A stretch of 64,000 nt of DNA from an uncultured Alphaproteobacteria bacterium (lineage in GTDB: Bacteria > Pseudomonadota > Alphaproteobacteria > Puniceispirillales > Marisalimonadaceae). A program made the translations under genes and the position numbers. Location of the stretch: contig CAKZQZ010000055.1 in assembly GCA_937142855.1 (NCBI GenBank), forward strand, positions 1 to 64,000, in the 5' to 3' direction. A model generated the notes under the pieces. That model was not told the origin of the DNA, did no database searches, and saw nothing but the letters and a program-made list of their open reading frames with translations. Below, piece by piece: positions 44,157-54,730 of this stretch (position 1 is its first letter; each line of letters begins with the position of its first letter).

Positions 44157-46070
44157 TTGATATCACTATATAAATTCAAATACGAAGTAAATTATATGAT
44201 CAATAAAAGCAAATCTCTTAGTAATGGAATTCAAGTAATTAAAGATGAGTTATTAACCATCCCTAGTAAGCCTGGTGTTTATCAAATGATAGGTGCTAAT
44301 GAAGAAAACCTATATATTGGTAAAGCTAAAAATCTTAAAAATAGAATAGTTTTTTATACCCAGCCCAAAAGATTAAATTCAAGATTGACTTACATGGTAT
44401 CTAATACCATGAAGATGGAAATAATTATTACTGCTTCTGAAATGGAAGCTTTGTTATTAGAATCTAATTTAATTAAAAAATATGAGCCAACATTCAACAT
44501 ATTACTTAAAGATGATAAAAGTTTTAGCTCAATTTTTTTTAATTTAACTCATCCATTTCCGCAAATCTCTTCTCATCGTGGTGTTAGAAAAATTAAAGGT
44601 GATTACTTTGGTCCATTTGTTTCTAAAACAACAGTTCAAAAAACAATAGAAACACTTCAAAAAACATTTTTACTAAGGACATGTAATGATAATATTTTTA
44701 AAACAAGAAAAAGACCTTGTTTACAATTCCAAATCAAACGCTGTAGTGCACCATGTGTTAATTTGATATCAAAAAAAAATTATAATGAAAGCATATTGGA
44801 AGCAAAAAGATTTTTAACTGGTGATTCAAATAAAATAAAACAAAAATTAATTGAACAAATGTATGATGCTTCAGATAAGCAAAACTTTGAGGCAGCCTCT
44901 ATTTTCAGAAATAGAATAAAAGCTTTAACAGAAGTAACAGCCACTCAAAATATTAATATACAAAACCTTAAAAACGTTGATTTACTGGCTTTAAAAAAAT
45001 TAGACAATAAGGTGGTTATTCAAATGTCTATTATAAGAAATGGTCATCATTATGGTTCAAAGTCATATTTCCCAAATATAGGAAAGAATGGCATTGATGT
45101 AAATGAAGACGAAATTATGCAAGCTTTTATTTGTCAGTTTTTTGATAAAAATATTCCAGCTGAAAATATTCTAGTTAACCAGAATCCTAAAGAAAGAAAA
45201 TTAATTGAAGAATTATTATTTAGAAAACATAATTTTAAAATAAGTATTCAAGTTCCACAAAGAGGTAAAAAATTAGATTTAATAAATTCAGTAGTAAAAA
45301 ATGCTGAAGAAAACCTTAACAGGAAAATTTATGAAAAATCTTCTAATCGAGAAAATCTTATAAAATTAAAAACAATCTTCAACTTAAAAAAACAAATAAA
45401 AAAAATTGAGGTATATGATAACTCTCATCATCAAGGCAAAGCTCCTATAGGTGCAATGATAGCCTTTAATGAAGATGGTTTTATGAAATCAATGTATAGA
45501 CGTTATAATATAAATTCTAATTATAATAAAAAAACTGCAGCTAAACAAAACGAATTTCAAAATAATAACGATTATTTAATGATGGACGAGGTTCTTAGAA
45601 GAAGACTTATAGGGAAAAACTCTTCTAATTATCCAGATCTAATAATTATAGATGGTGGAAAAGGGCATCTAAATATAGCCTTATCAGTTCTTGAAAATTT
45701 GAAAATCGATAACATTGAAGTTCTAGCAATTTCTAAAGGAATAAAAAGAGATAGTGGAAGAGAAAATTTTTATACTCAAGGCATAGATAAATTTAGTTTT
45801 GATAAAAATAACGCTACATTATTCTTTCTCCAAAAATTAAGAGATGAAGTACATAGGTTTGCGATAGCAGGACATAGATTAAAAAGTAAAAAAATAATTT
45901 TTAAAAACCCACTAGACGAAATAGAAGGTATTGGTTCAAAAAGGAAGAGAGCACTACTTAATGAATTTGGTTCTGCAAAAGCAGTTAAAACAGCTAGCCT
46001 CAGAGACTTGAGTAAGGTTGAAGGGATTAATGAGTCAATCGCAAAAAAAATATTTAATTTTTTTAACTAA
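44157..46070 (+). CDS. uvrC: Excinuclease ABC subunit UvrC
   Basis: GIY-YIG PGVYQM...LYIGKAKNLKNR; VYDNSHHQG; C-terminal HhH. Confidence 0.96.
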   Translation: MISLYKFKYEVNYMINKSKSLSNGIQVIKDELLTIPSKPGVYQMIGANEENLYIGKAKNLKNRIVFYTQPKRLNSRLTYMVSNTMKMEIIITASEMEALLLESNLIKKYEPTFNILLKDDKSFSSIFFNLTHPFPQISSHRGVRKIKGDYFGPFVSKTTVQKTIETLQKTFLLRTCNDNIFKTRKRPCLQFQIKRCSAPCVNLISKKNYNESILEAKRFLTGDSNKIKQKLIEQMYDASDKQNFEAASIFRNRIKALTEVTATQNINIQNLKNVDLLALKKLDNKVVIQMSIIRNGHHYGSKSYFPNIGKNGIDVNEDEIMQAFICQFFDKNIPAENILVNQNPKERKLIEELLFRKHNFKISIQVPQRGKKLDLINSVVKNAEENLNRKIYEKSSNRENLIKLKTIFNLKKQIKKIEVYDNSHHQGKAPIGAMIAFNEDGFMKSMYRRYNINSNYNKKTAAKQNEFQNNNDYLMMDEVLRRRLIGKNSSNYPDLIIIDGGKGHLNIALSVLENLKIDNIEVLAISKGIKRDSGRENFYTQGIDKFSFDKNNATLFFLQKLRDEVHRFAIAGHRLKSKKIIFKNPLDEIEGIGSKRKRALLNEFGSAKAVKTASLRDLSKVEGINESIAKKIFNFFN

Positions 46071-46134
46071 TCATAAATACTTAAATACAATTTAATTTTC
46101 TCTTGTATAATGAAAAATAAATCAAGGCTTATAA

Positions 46135-46731
46135 ATGTCCAATAATAATATAAAAAAAGCTATACCAAATGGACTAACTTTATTCAGATGTTTAACTTCA
46201 ATTTTATTACCAGTTCTTATCATATATGGAGGAGAAACTGGTGCAATAATTGCGGCTCCTTTACTTATTGTTGCAGGCTTAAGTGATTATTTTGATGGCT
46301 TTTATGCTAGAAAATATAATGTAATATCTGTTTTAGGACAAATTTTAGATCCTGTAGCTGATAAACTTTTGGTAATAGGTGTTATATTGGCTCTAGCAAG
46401 TGAAAACCTATTAGATTTTTATTTTGGATTTATTCCTGCTTTAATAATTGTTTTGAGAGAAATTTTAATAACTGGCATTAGAGAAAGCACATCCTCTTAT
46501 AATTTTTCTTTAAAAGTTTCACTATTAGCAAAGTGGAAAACCACTATTCAATTATTTGCTTGCGGAAGCTTCTTAGTTTGGAGAATGAATGAATTTTTTT
46601 ATAACATCGACTTTTTAGGAATCATTTCGTATACTTTACTTTGGTTAGCCGCCATTATTACCCTCATAACGGGGTTTCAATATATTATGAGCGTGATCAT
46701 GTTTTTTAAAAAAAGTAATGAGAATTTGTAA
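46135..46731 (+). CDS. pgsA: CDP-diacylglycerol--glycerol-3-phosphate 3-phosphatidyltransferase
   Basis: DYFDGFYARKYNVISVLGQILDPVADKLL CDP-alcohol phosphatidyltransferase motif; downstream of uvrC. Confidence 0.93.
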   Translation: MSNNNIKKAIPNGLTLFRCLTSILLPVLIIYGGETGAIIAAPLLIVAGLSDYFDGFYARKYNVISVLGQILDPVADKLLVIGVILALASENLLDFYFGFIPALIIVLREILITGIRESTSSYNFSLKVSLLAKWKTTIQLFACGSFLVWRMNEFFYNIDFLGIISYTLLWLAAIITLITGFQYIMSVIMFFKKSNENL

Positions 46732-46982
46732 TGGTTATAAAGTATTTTTCGTGGATAAAAGAACATATTGGTAAATCTGAAGAAAGAATAGAACTTCCAG
46801 TTAATGTATCAACTATAGAAGAATTGATGTTATATCTAGAAAACTTGAATGATAAATATAAGTTAGCATTCAAAAAAAAAGATCTTATCAAAATTGCAAT
46901 CAATAAATCTTATTCGTCTATTGATGACAAAATAAATAACAATGATGAGATAGCATTTTTCCCACCAGTTACTGGTGGATAA
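46731..46982 (+). CDS. moaD: Molybdopterin synthase small subunit MoaD
   Basis: Ubiquitin-like, C-terminal ...DEIAFFPPVTGG. Confidence 0.92.
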   Translation: MVIKYFSWIKEHIGKSEERIELPVNVSTIEELMLYLENLNDKYKLAFKKKDLIKIAINKSYSSIDDKINNNDEIAFFPPVTGG

Positions 46983-47456
46983 ATGAATAAAAAATTTCCC
47001 AAAGTTTATATAAAAATTCAGTATGAAGACTTTGATGTTTCAAAAGAGACCCAAAAACTTCATCACAATCTAACTGGTGCAATAGTTAACTTTGTAGGTT
47101 TAGTTAGAGGTCATAATGAAAATGATAGTGAGCAAATAAGCTCAATGACACTTGAACATTATCCTGGAATGACGGAAGCTGAAATAGATAAAATTGTTCA
47201 AAAAAGTATTAAAAAATGGGATCTTACAGGTATTACGGTAATTCATAGAGTAGGTAAACTATTTGTCTCTGATCAAATTGTTTTTGTAGGGGTATCGTCA
47301 ATGCATAGGCAAAATGCTTTTGATGCATGTAATTTTATTATGGATTGGTTAAAAACTAAAGCACCATTTTGGAAGGTTGAGGAGAACAATAATCATAGAA
47401 GCTGGGTTTCATCCAGACAATCTGATCAGGAAGCAACTAAAAAATGGGAAAGTTAA
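46983..47456 (+). CDS. moaE: Molybdopterin synthase catalytic subunit MoaE
   Basis: GAIVNFVGLVRGHN, TLEHYPGMTEAEI, KTKAPFWKVEE. Confidence 0.95.
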   Translation: MNKKFPKVYIKIQYEDFDVSKETQKLHHNLTGAIVNFVGLVRGHNENDSEQISSMTLEHYPGMTEAEIDKIVQKSIKKWDLTGITVIHRVGKLFVSDQIVFVGVSSMHRQNAFDACNFIMDWLKTKAPFWKVEENNNHRSWVSSRQSDQEATKKWES

Positions 47457-47463
47457 ATTTCTC

Positions 47464-48384
47464 TTAATGATTATTAACTAACTCAGAATAAGCTCTTGTT
47501 AGTTTAAAACAGATATCTCCAGGTTTGAACTTATAGTCTCCAATTGATTGAACGGGTGTAACCTCTGCTGCTGTTCCTGTTAAAAAACATTCTTCTGCAT
47601 CAGCCATTTCTTCAGGCATTATTTTTCTTTCAACAATGTCAACACCATGATCTTTAGCAATTTTCATAACAGTCCTTCTTGTTATTCCATCAAGAAAACA
47701 ATCGGCTAAAGGAGTATGGAGTTTGCCATCAGGCATTTTAAAAAATATATTTGCACCAGTTGCTTCTGCAATCTGACCTCTATAATCAAGCATAAGGGCA
47801 TCACTATACCCTTTCGCTTCTGCCTCATGCTTAGAAAGTGTACAGATCATATAAAGCCCTGCTGCTTTAGCGTGTACTGGTCCACATTCAGGACTAGGCC
47901 TTCTCCATTTAGCAATATCGAGTTTAATCCCTTGCATTTTTTGATCAGGATCAAAATAACTTGGCCATTCCCAAACAGCAATTGCTACATTAATTTTTGT
48001 AGACTGAGCAGATACAGCCATCATCTCACTCCCCCTCCAAACAACGGGCCTTACATAAGCGTCTGAAAGAGAGTTTTTTTTCAAAAGAGTGTTTTTTGCT
48101 TCTAATATTTCTTTTTGTGAGAATGGTATTTGCATATCAAGTGACTTAGCTGAATAAAACAATCTCTCAGTATGTTTTTCACTCTCAAAGATTTTGCCAT
48201 TATAGGCTCTTTCACCTTCAAAAACACAACTTGCATAATGTAATCCATGATTTAACACATGAACTCCAGCATCTTTCCAATCTACATAATCACCGTTGTG
48301 CCAAACGTACCCATCACGGTTATCGAATGATAAGCTAACCAATAAGTTTTCCTCCAATATTTTTATATATTTTATAATCCACAT
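47464..48384 (-). CDS. ilvE: Branched-chain amino acid aminotransferase
   Basis: VLNHGLHYASCVFEGERAYNG, GQIAEATGANIFF, GITRRTVMKIA. Confidence 0.94.
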   Translation of the reverse strand: MWIIKYIKILEENLLVSLSFDNRDGYVWHNGDYVDWKDAGVHVLNHGLHYASCVFEGERAYNGKIFESEKHTERLFYSAKSLDMQIPFSQKEILEAKNTLLKKNSLSDAYVRPVVWRGSEMMAVSAQSTKINVAIAVWEWPSYFDPDQKMQGIKLDIAKWRRPSPECGPVHAKAAGLYMICTLSKHEAEAKGYSDALMLDYRGQIAEATGANIFFKMPDGKLHTPLADCFLDGITRRTVMKIAKDHGVDIVERKIMPEEMADAEECFLTGTAAEVTPVQSIGDYKFKPGDICFKLTRAYSELVNNH

Positions 48385-48511
48385 TATTATTAAATAATCA
48401 AATACTAAGAAATAAGTTTTGTATTTAATAAAGTAATTTAGTAATTTGATATTTATAAAATTTAATTAATGATTAACATTTTAACTAGGGTAAATGCCTT
48501 ATATTTACTAA

Positions 48512-49246
48512 ATGAATAATTTAGACCTTAAAAAATTTAACTTTCATCTTCTGATCATTGATGATGATCAAAAAATTAGATTATTGTTAAAAAAATTTTT
48601 AGAAAATAATGGATTTAGAGTTTCTGATGCTGAAAACACAGATGAAGCAAAAAAAATCATGGAAAGCTTAATCTTTGATTTGCTGGTAGTTGATATTATG
48701 ATGCCAGGACAAAATGGTTTAGATTTCTTAAAAGAAATAAGGCAAACAAGTGAAATCCCAATACTTATGCTAACTGCAATGTCAGATCCAGAAGATAGGC
48801 TTGATGGCCTTGAAATTGGCGCTGATGATTATATGACAAAACCATTTGAACCAAGAGAGCTTTTACTTAGAATACAAAATATTCTAAAAAGATTTACATC
48901 CAATGCTATTGAAAGAGCTAATAATGATGAAACTAATTTTGGTCCTTTTTCTTTTAATTTAAAATCTTCTAACTTGTATAAAAATAAAATTCCTGTCCAT
49001 TTAACAACATCCGAACAAAAATTGTTGAACTGTTTTTGCAAGGCACCTAATAAACCTTTTTCAAGAGAAGATATTAAAAATGAACTTGGAGGAAATATAG
49101 AAAATAGATCAATTGACGTGGCTATTGCAAGAATAAGACGCAAAATAGAAATTGATCAGAGATATCCAATATATTTGCAAACTGTTAGAGGTATAGGTTG
49201 GATGCTACAAACGCATAGTGAAAAGATTAATCAATATAATTTATAA
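48512..49246 (+). CDS. OmpR-family response regulator
   Basis: LLIIDDDQKIRLLLKKFL, VDIMMPGQNGLDFL, winged-helix C-terminus. Confidence 0.94.
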   Translation: MNNLDLKKFNFHLLIIDDDQKIRLLLKKFLENNGFRVSDAENTDEAKKIMESLIFDLLVVDIMMPGQNGLDFLKEIRQTSEIPILMLTAMSDPEDRLDGLEIGADDYMTKPFEPRELLLRIQNILKRFTSNAIERANNDETNFGPFSFNLKSSNLYKNKIPVHLTTSEQKLLNCFCKAPNKPFSREDIKNELGGNIENRSIDVAIARIRRKIEIDQRYPIYLQTVRGIGWMLQTHSEKINQYNL

Positions 49247-49259
49247 AGAAGTATAAAGC

Positions 49260-50570
49260 ATGAGATTAAGAGACATAACGCCCAAAAGTCTTTTTGGAAG
49301 AATGTTAGCAATAATACTCGTGCCAATAATCCTTGTTCAAATTATATCTGTATCAATATTTTATGAAAGACATTGGGACTGGGTATCCAGACACATGTCA
49401 AAGAATTTGGCAAAAGATTTAGGATTATTAATTGATGAACTTGGGAATGAACCTTCTAAGGACCAAAGAGCATTGTCAGCAATTAGAGCAAGACAATATT
49501 TTGATATAATATTTTATTGGTTAGAAGGAGGGATCTTACAACCTAATCAAATAATTGAACCTCAATTTAAAAACTTTCGAAATTCCTTACAAGCCAGAAT
49601 TAAAGAGCCTTTCTATCTTTCAACAATAGAGAATTCTAGACAGTTTTACGTGGATATACAATTAGGTAACGGAATAGTTAGAATGAATATAGATAATAAA
49701 AGGTTATTCGTTCCTACTGGTATAACTTTTATTATGTGGTCTATTGGTGCTTCGGTAATACTTTTCTCTATTGCAATCATATTTTTAAGAGGTCAAGTTA
49801 GGCCTATATTAAGATTAGCAAATGCTGCTAGGCAAATTGGCTTTGGAAGAGATGTAGATAGTTTTAGTATAGAAGGAGCTACTGAAATTAGAATTGCTGG
49901 AAGAGCTTTTCAAGCAATGAGACATAGAATAAACAAACAAATTTCTGAAAGAACCTCACTCTTAGCAGGTGTTAGCCATGATTTAAAAACTCCATTAACA
50001 AGAATGAGGTTACAACTTGCCGTTATAGAAATAGAAGATGATACTAAAATTGAATTTGAAAAGGAATTATTAGAACTAGAAGAAATGATCGATGGTTATT
50101 TAGAGTTTGCGAGGGATGATAGAGAAGAACAAATGGTTGATGCAAGTCTTTTCAAATTATTACAGCAAGCATCAATAACATCAGATCCAAGTGGTGATAA
50201 AATAAATATACTTCCACCAAATGATAATATTCCTATTTTCCCTATTCAGGTACAATCAATCAGAAGAGCATTAACAAACCTATTAACCAATGCGATAAGA
50301 TACGCAGGTAAAGCAACAGCTCAGATACAAATATTTGATGATCACAGCGAGATAATAATTGATGACAATGGGCCAGGCATACCTAGAGACAAAAGAGCAG
50401 AAGTTATATTGCCATTCACTAGATTAGAAAATTCAAGAAATAGTAAAACAGGAGGTACAGGACTTGGATTATCAATAGCAAAAAATTCTGCTTTGAATCA
50501 TGGTGGGGAATTAATACTCGAAGACAGCCCACTTGGAGGGTTGAGAGTGCGTTTGCTTCTTCCTTTATGA
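49260..50570 (+). CDS. EnvZ-like sensor histidine kinase
   Basis: LLAGVSHDLKTPLTRMRLQLAV H-box; IIDDNGPGIPRDKRAEVILPFTRLE; GTGLGLSIAKN. Confidence 0.94.
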   Translation: MRLRDITPKSLFGRMLAIILVPIILVQIISVSIFYERHWDWVSRHMSKNLAKDLGLLIDELGNEPSKDQRALSAIRARQYFDIIFYWLEGGILQPNQIIEPQFKNFRNSLQARIKEPFYLSTIENSRQFYVDIQLGNGIVRMNIDNKRLFVPTGITFIMWSIGASVILFSIAIIFLRGQVRPILRLANAARQIGFGRDVDSFSIEGATEIRIAGRAFQAMRHRINKQISERTSLLAGVSHDLKTPLTRMRLQLAVIEIEDDTKIEFEKELLELEEMIDGYLEFARDDREEQMVDASLFKLLQQASITSDPSGDKINILPPNDNIPIFPIQVQSIRRALTNLLTNAIRYAGKATAQIQIFDDHSEIIIDDNGPGIPRDKRAEVILPFTRLENSRNSKTGGTGLGLSIAKNSALNHGGELILEDSPLGGLRVRLLLPL

Positions 50571-51191
50571 CTCTTTTTTTAAAAACCCTATCAAAAATCC
50601 AAAATCTTCAATTTCAGTAAGATGTTTATCAATAAACCTAACAGTAGTATCAACATCCTGGGCTTCATCTTCTAGAAATTTTTCAAGTCCTTTTATGAAA
50701 ACAAAATTTAAAGCTACAGATTTAATATTCTGCAAAAAACAATTCTGATTTTCTTCTACTAATTTCAATAGATTAATCATAAAAGAATAATTTTCTTTTA
50801 AAAGTTTAAAAAAAATATTTATTCTCTTATCTAAATCGTGGCTTAGGATTTGTATAGCAGTCTTGTTTTTTAAAAATTTTTCAAATCTTAATGTAATACC
50901 TTCTAAAATTTTATCGTAAATAGTTGAAACATCATCATCTTGAATTTCATTTTTAAGTTCCTCCAAGACTTCACTATCAACCTTTAAAATGAAAAGTTTT
51001 AAAAAGAAAAAATCTTCATTGAAATTGGTAGGTATAATTTTTTTTGCTTTTTCATAAGAGATTTTACTAGCTGCACATAATTCATCTAAAGTAATATTGT
51101 GTGTAGATGTTTTACTTAGAACTGAAAAATATGTTTCACATAATTTTAACTCTATTTCTTTATCATTTAATTCCATAACATTTTTAACCAC
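50565..51191 (-). CDS. TetR/COQ9-like helical protein of unknown function
   Basis: N-terminal HTH-like ITLDELCAASKISYEKAKKIIPTNFNEDFFFLKLFI; adjacent to proC. Confidence 0.55.
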   Translation of the reverse strand: MVKNVMELNDKEIELKLCETYFSVLSKTSTHNITLDELCAASKISYEKAKKIIPTNFNEDFFFLKLFILKVDSEVLEELKNEIQDDDVSTIYDKILEGITLRFEKFLKNKTAIQILSHDLDKRINIFFKLLKENYSFMINLLKLVEENQNCFLQNIKSVALNFVFIKGLEKFLEDEAQDVDTTVRFIDKHLTEIEDFGFLIGFLKKES

Positions 51192-52008
51192 TTTTATTTA
51201 AAGCTAGAGCTCTTTTTTTTGCATTTTTAATAGTGGAGTTCAATAATGGATACAATCCAATTTCCATAGATTCAAGAATTTCAAGTCCCGCTTCAGTCGT
51301 CCCACCAGGGCTAGTTACATTTTTTTTAAGTTTTTCAGGGTCTATATTTGATACTTCAAGAAGTCTAGATGAACCTATTAGAGTTTCTAGTGCTAAAGTC
51401 CTAGCATCTTGCTCTTGTAATCCATTTTCTTTACCAATTTTAGACAAAACTTCTACCAAGTAAAATATATAAGCTGGACCTGAACCAGAAATTGCAGTTA
51501 CAACATCCATTAAATCTTCTGAAGAAAGATAAATTACTTTTCCAAAAGCCCTTAGTAAGTCATTGGTATTTTCAACATCATTCTCTGAAAGATTATTTGT
51601 TTTACTATATGCAGTAATCCCAAATCCGATAGACGCAGGTAAATTTGGCATCGTTCTTACCATCTTTATATTTCTACCAATTTGGGATTGAAACCAAGAA
51701 AGTGATAAACCTGCTGCAATAGAAATGAAAAGAATATTGTTAATATTAAATTTAAAAAAAGAGTCAATTGTTTCTTTCATTTGTTGTGGTTTTACAGCTA
51801 AAAAAAAGATGTCACCACTCTTAATCTCAACTAATTCATTTAACTTATTTATATTTTCAAAGGCTTTAAAACCATCATCACCAGCCACTTTTCTTAAAGA
51901 GGAAACTTTTTCAATTACAAAAAAGTTAAAATTTAATTTTTTTAACATCCACCCTTTTGCAATTGATGAACCCATTTTTCCATATCCAAAAAGGATGATA
52001 TTCTTCAT
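51184..52008 (-). CDS. proC: Pyrroline-5-carboxylate reductase
   Basis: ILFGYGKMGSSIAKGW; SGSGPAYIFYLVEVL; SPGGTTEAGLEIL. Confidence 0.96.
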   Translation of the reverse strand: MKNIILFGYGKMGSSIAKGWMLKKLNFNFFVIEKVSSLRKVAGDDGFKAFENINKLNELVEIKSGDIFFLAVKPQQMKETIDSFFKFNINNILFISIAAGLSLSWFQSQIGRNIKMVRTMPNLPASIGFGITAYSKTNNLSENDVENTNDLLRAFGKVIYLSSEDLMDVVTAISGSGPAYIFYLVEVLSKIGKENGLQEQDARTLALETLIGSSRLLEVSNIDPEKLKKNVTSPGGTTEAGLEILESMEIGLYPLLNSTIKNAKKRALALNKSG

Positions 52009-52050
52009 AATTTTTATTACCTTATTTTATCCAATCTCTACTATGTATGT

Positions 52051-52542
52051 TTAAGCATTTCCTTCAATATTTAAAAACAAAAGCTCAAAAGCATTTTCTT
52101 TCATTCTTTCTCCATATATCAAATTATGAATAGCCAAAGAAAATTTATGAAACAACTGATTTGTTTGAGATAAATTATAATCACAAAAATATATTAAACA
52201 GTTTTTAGTAGGTTTTTTTTCTGAAAAAGTTTGAATAGTTTTAAATTTAATTTTTTTATCTAAAAAATCATAAAAAAAATAACCGTTTTGAGAAATTTTA
52301 TTAATATAATTTATTATTTCATACAAATCATAGGTTTTGTTTTCTGGTAATTGAAAATCTAAAATATAAACAAAATTGATTAATTTATCACTCACATTTA
52401 ATTTCAAATAATAATCAGCTATTTCACCTTTAAAGCAGAAATCATAGTTATGCATATTACTTCGATTTTGAAACCAACTATATTTTAAAAAAATATTACT
52501 AATGTCTTCGGAAAAGATTATACTTTTTAAATTTTGAGTCAT
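52051..52542 (-). CDS. YbjN domain-containing protein
   Basis: Size, composition and conserved proC-ybjN-ubiK-lgt neighbourhood. Confidence 0.7.
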   Translation of the reverse strand: MTQNLKSIIFSEDISNIFLKYSWFQNRSNMHNYDFCFKGEIADYYLKLNVSDKLINFVYILDFQLPENKTYDLYEIINYINKISQNGYFFYDFLDKKIKFKTIQTFSEKKPTKNCLIYFCDYNLSQTNQLFHKFSLAIHNLIYGERMKENAFELLFLNIEGNA

Positions 52543-52615
52543 TTTACAACATATAGTACAATAAATAGATATTTTAAATACTTTATACTATATATTGTTG
52601 TACTTAAACTAATAC

Positions 52616-52864
52616 TTACTTACTAGTTTTTGTTTTTTTTCTTTCTAATTTTGCTTTTAAAAGATTGAATTCAGCATTTAATTTTTCATGCCTATCAAGC
52701 AAGGCTTCAAAATCTTCTCTACTTACAATACCTTGAGTATTTATAAATTTCTCAAACCTACTTTTTATTATATTATCAATCTCATTTTTTAGATCTGAGA
52801 ACGTCGATAAAGCACCATTAATAATAGACGCCGTATCTTTTAAAAAAAAATTGTTTCTTTTCAT
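52616..52864 (-). CDS. Accessory factor UbiK / BMFP-family coiled-coil protein
   Basis: VSREDFEALLDRHEKLNAEFNLLKAKLERKK resembles the BMFP family C-terminus. Confidence 0.82.
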   Translation of the reverse strand: MKRNNFFLKDTASIINGALSTFSDLKNEIDNIIKSRFEKFINTQGIVSREDFEALLDRHEKLNAEFNLLKAKLERKKTKTSK

Positions 52865-52964
52865 TTATATTCCTCTAATGGATTTCGACTTATATTAAGG
52901 TATAATTAATAGTAAAATATGTATATCTTAAATTATTTAAATAAATTAAACAATATAGTAACCA

Positions 52965-53756
52965 ATGCTCGAATTTCCAAATATTAATCCGGTAGCTGTA
53001 GACCTAGGCATAATTAAAATACGATGGTATGCATTATCATATATTGTCGGCATCCTTCTAAGTTGGTTTTTAATTTTAAAAATAATAAAGATAAAAAAAA
53101 TTGATCTTAATTCCAAAGAAATAAGTGACTTAGTTAGCAATTGTATGATTGGAATAATAATTGGTGGTCGGTTAGGGTATGTGTTTTTCTATAATCCAGA
53201 GTATTATTCTAATAATTTATTAGAAATTTTTAAAATTTGGAACGGTGGTATGTCTTTCCATGGTGGGTTTATTGGAGTAATTTTTGCCGTTATTTACTCA
53301 AGTAAATTATTTAAAATACCTATTCTTACTTTTGCAGACTTAATTGCTATAGTTGCTCCTGTAGGTTTGTTTTTTGGTCGTTTAGCGAATTTCATCAATG
53401 GAGAACTTTTTGGAAGAACAACAAATCACTCCTTTGGTATTATTTTTCCAAATGGTGGTGATCTACCAAGACACCCTAGTCAACTTTATGAAGCTTTTTT
53501 CGAAGGAATAGTCCTATTTATTATTTTATGGGTCATGATGTATATATTTGACCTCTTAAAAAAACCAGGAATAATATCAAGTTTATTTATATTGTTATAT
53601 GGTTTATTTCGTTTTTTTATAGAATTTTTTAGAGAACCTGATCAACATATTGGACTATTGTATTTTGAGTTTTCAATGGGACAGATTTTATCTCTTCCTA
53701 TGATTTTAATAGGTTTGTATTTTTCAATTATTTTCTACAATAAAGGTAAATATTAA
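52965..53756 (+). CDS. lgt: Phosphatidylglycerol--prolipoprotein diacylglyceryl transferase
   Basis: RWYALSYIVGILLSW; GGRLGYVFFYN; GMSFHGGFIG; GRLANFINGELFGR; HPSQLYEAF. Confidence 0.97.
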   Translation: MLEFPNINPVAVDLGIIKIRWYALSYIVGILLSWFLILKIIKIKKIDLNSKEISDLVSNCMIGIIIGGRLGYVFFYNPEYYSNNLLEIFKIWNGGMSFHGGFIGVIFAVIYSSKLFKIPILTFADLIAIVAPVGLFFGRLANFINGELFGRTTNHSFGIIFPNGGDLPRHPSQLYEAFFEGIVLFIILWVMMYIFDLLKKPGIISSLFILLYGLFRFFIEFFREPDQHIGLLYFEFSMGQILSLPMILIGLYFSIIFYNKGKY

Positions 53757-53791
53757 AAATTGAGATTTGTTATGTTTATTAAAGATTTTTT

Positions 53792-54577
53792 ATGGCTATA
53801 GATAGACTATTACACAAGCTTTTAGACCAAGATTGTCTCAAATACGGTTTTTTTACAAGAAATGGGGGGGTATCTGAGAGCCCTTTTAACTCACTAAATT
53901 GTAGTTTAAGAGTTAATGATAAATTAAATAATGTCCAAGAAAATTTGAGATTAATTAGCGAAGAGCTTAAATTAGATAAAATAATTAAATTAAACCAGAT
54001 ACACTCATCAGATGTCCATACTGTTATCCACCCAGACGATTATAGTAAATTGATACATGCAGATGGATTAGTAACTAATTTAAAAGGAATTGGCTTGTCA
54101 ATACTAGGAGCAGATTGTGCTCCTATTTTATTTTATGACAAAGTGTCTAAAACTATCGGAGCTTGTCATGCGGGCTGGCGAGGAGCAATAAATAATATTG
54201 TTGAAGCTACAATTTTATCTATGGAAAATATTGGAGCTAACAGAAAAAATATTATAAGTATTATTGGTCCTACAATACAAAGAAATTCATACATAGTAAA
54301 AGATGATGTTGCAAAAATTGTAAAGAAAACTCCTTTTTACCAGATCAATAATTCTGTTTTATTTTCGATTTCAAAAAATGAATATTTCTTTGATCTCCCT
54401 TTGCTCTTAAAAGAAAGTCTTAAACATGCAAAGGTAGAAGAAATTGGTGATATAAACATTGATACATACCAATCTTCTCATTTATTCTTTAGTCACAGGA
54501 GAACTTTTCATGAAAGGCTATCTTCACCACCTTCAACGGGACGACAAATTTCAGTTATAGGAATGCTAAAAGAGTAG
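53792..54577 (+). CDS. pgeF: Laccase-domain / purine nucleoside phosphorylase family protein (YfiH/PgeF)
   Basis: GFFTRNGGVSESPFNSLNCS; LGADCAPILFYD; GACHAGWRGAINNIVEAT. Confidence 0.94.
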   Translation: MAIDRLLHKLLDQDCLKYGFFTRNGGVSESPFNSLNCSLRVNDKLNNVQENLRLISEELKLDKIIKLNQIHSSDVHTVIHPDDYSKLIHADGLVTNLKGIGLSILGADCAPILFYDKVSKTIGACHAGWRGAINNIVEATILSMENIGANRKNIISIIGPTIQRNSYIVKDDVAKIVKKTPFYQINNSVLFSISKNEYFFDLPLLLKESLKHAKVEEIGDINIDTYQSSHLFFSHRRTFHERLSSPPSTGRQISVIGMLKE

Positions 54578-54581
54578 TCAA

Positions 54582-54647
54582 ATGCCTCATCTAATTATTT
54601 TTTTTATAGTTATAATTTTAGGAATGTTTATTTTAATTTTTATTTAA
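54582..54647 (+). CDS. Candidate 21-aa hydrophobic micropeptide
   Basis: ATG...TAA encoding MPHLIIFFIVIILGMFILIFI between pgeF and prs. Confidence 0.25.
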   Translation: MPHLIIFFIVIILGMFILIFI

Positions 54648-54730
54648 AATAAGATTATTTTTTCAAATTTATCTTGCTAAAAGTTAAACAAGACTGCTAT
54701 TAAATATTTTTAAATCTTAGGGTAAAAATT

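Noticed and set aside
47716-48066. 116-aa plus-strand ORF with many Cys/His/Phe residues inside ilvE
   Set aside because: Antisense to ilvE; composition reflects the reverse complement of conserved ilvE codons.
52546-52601. Imperfect inverted repeat ACAACATATAGTA...TACTATATATTGTTGT between ybjN and the UbiK-like gene
   Set aside because: Arms differ by a 2-3 nt insertion and are mostly A/T; in DNA this AT-rich such pairs arise by chance. Could be promoter elements but unsupported.
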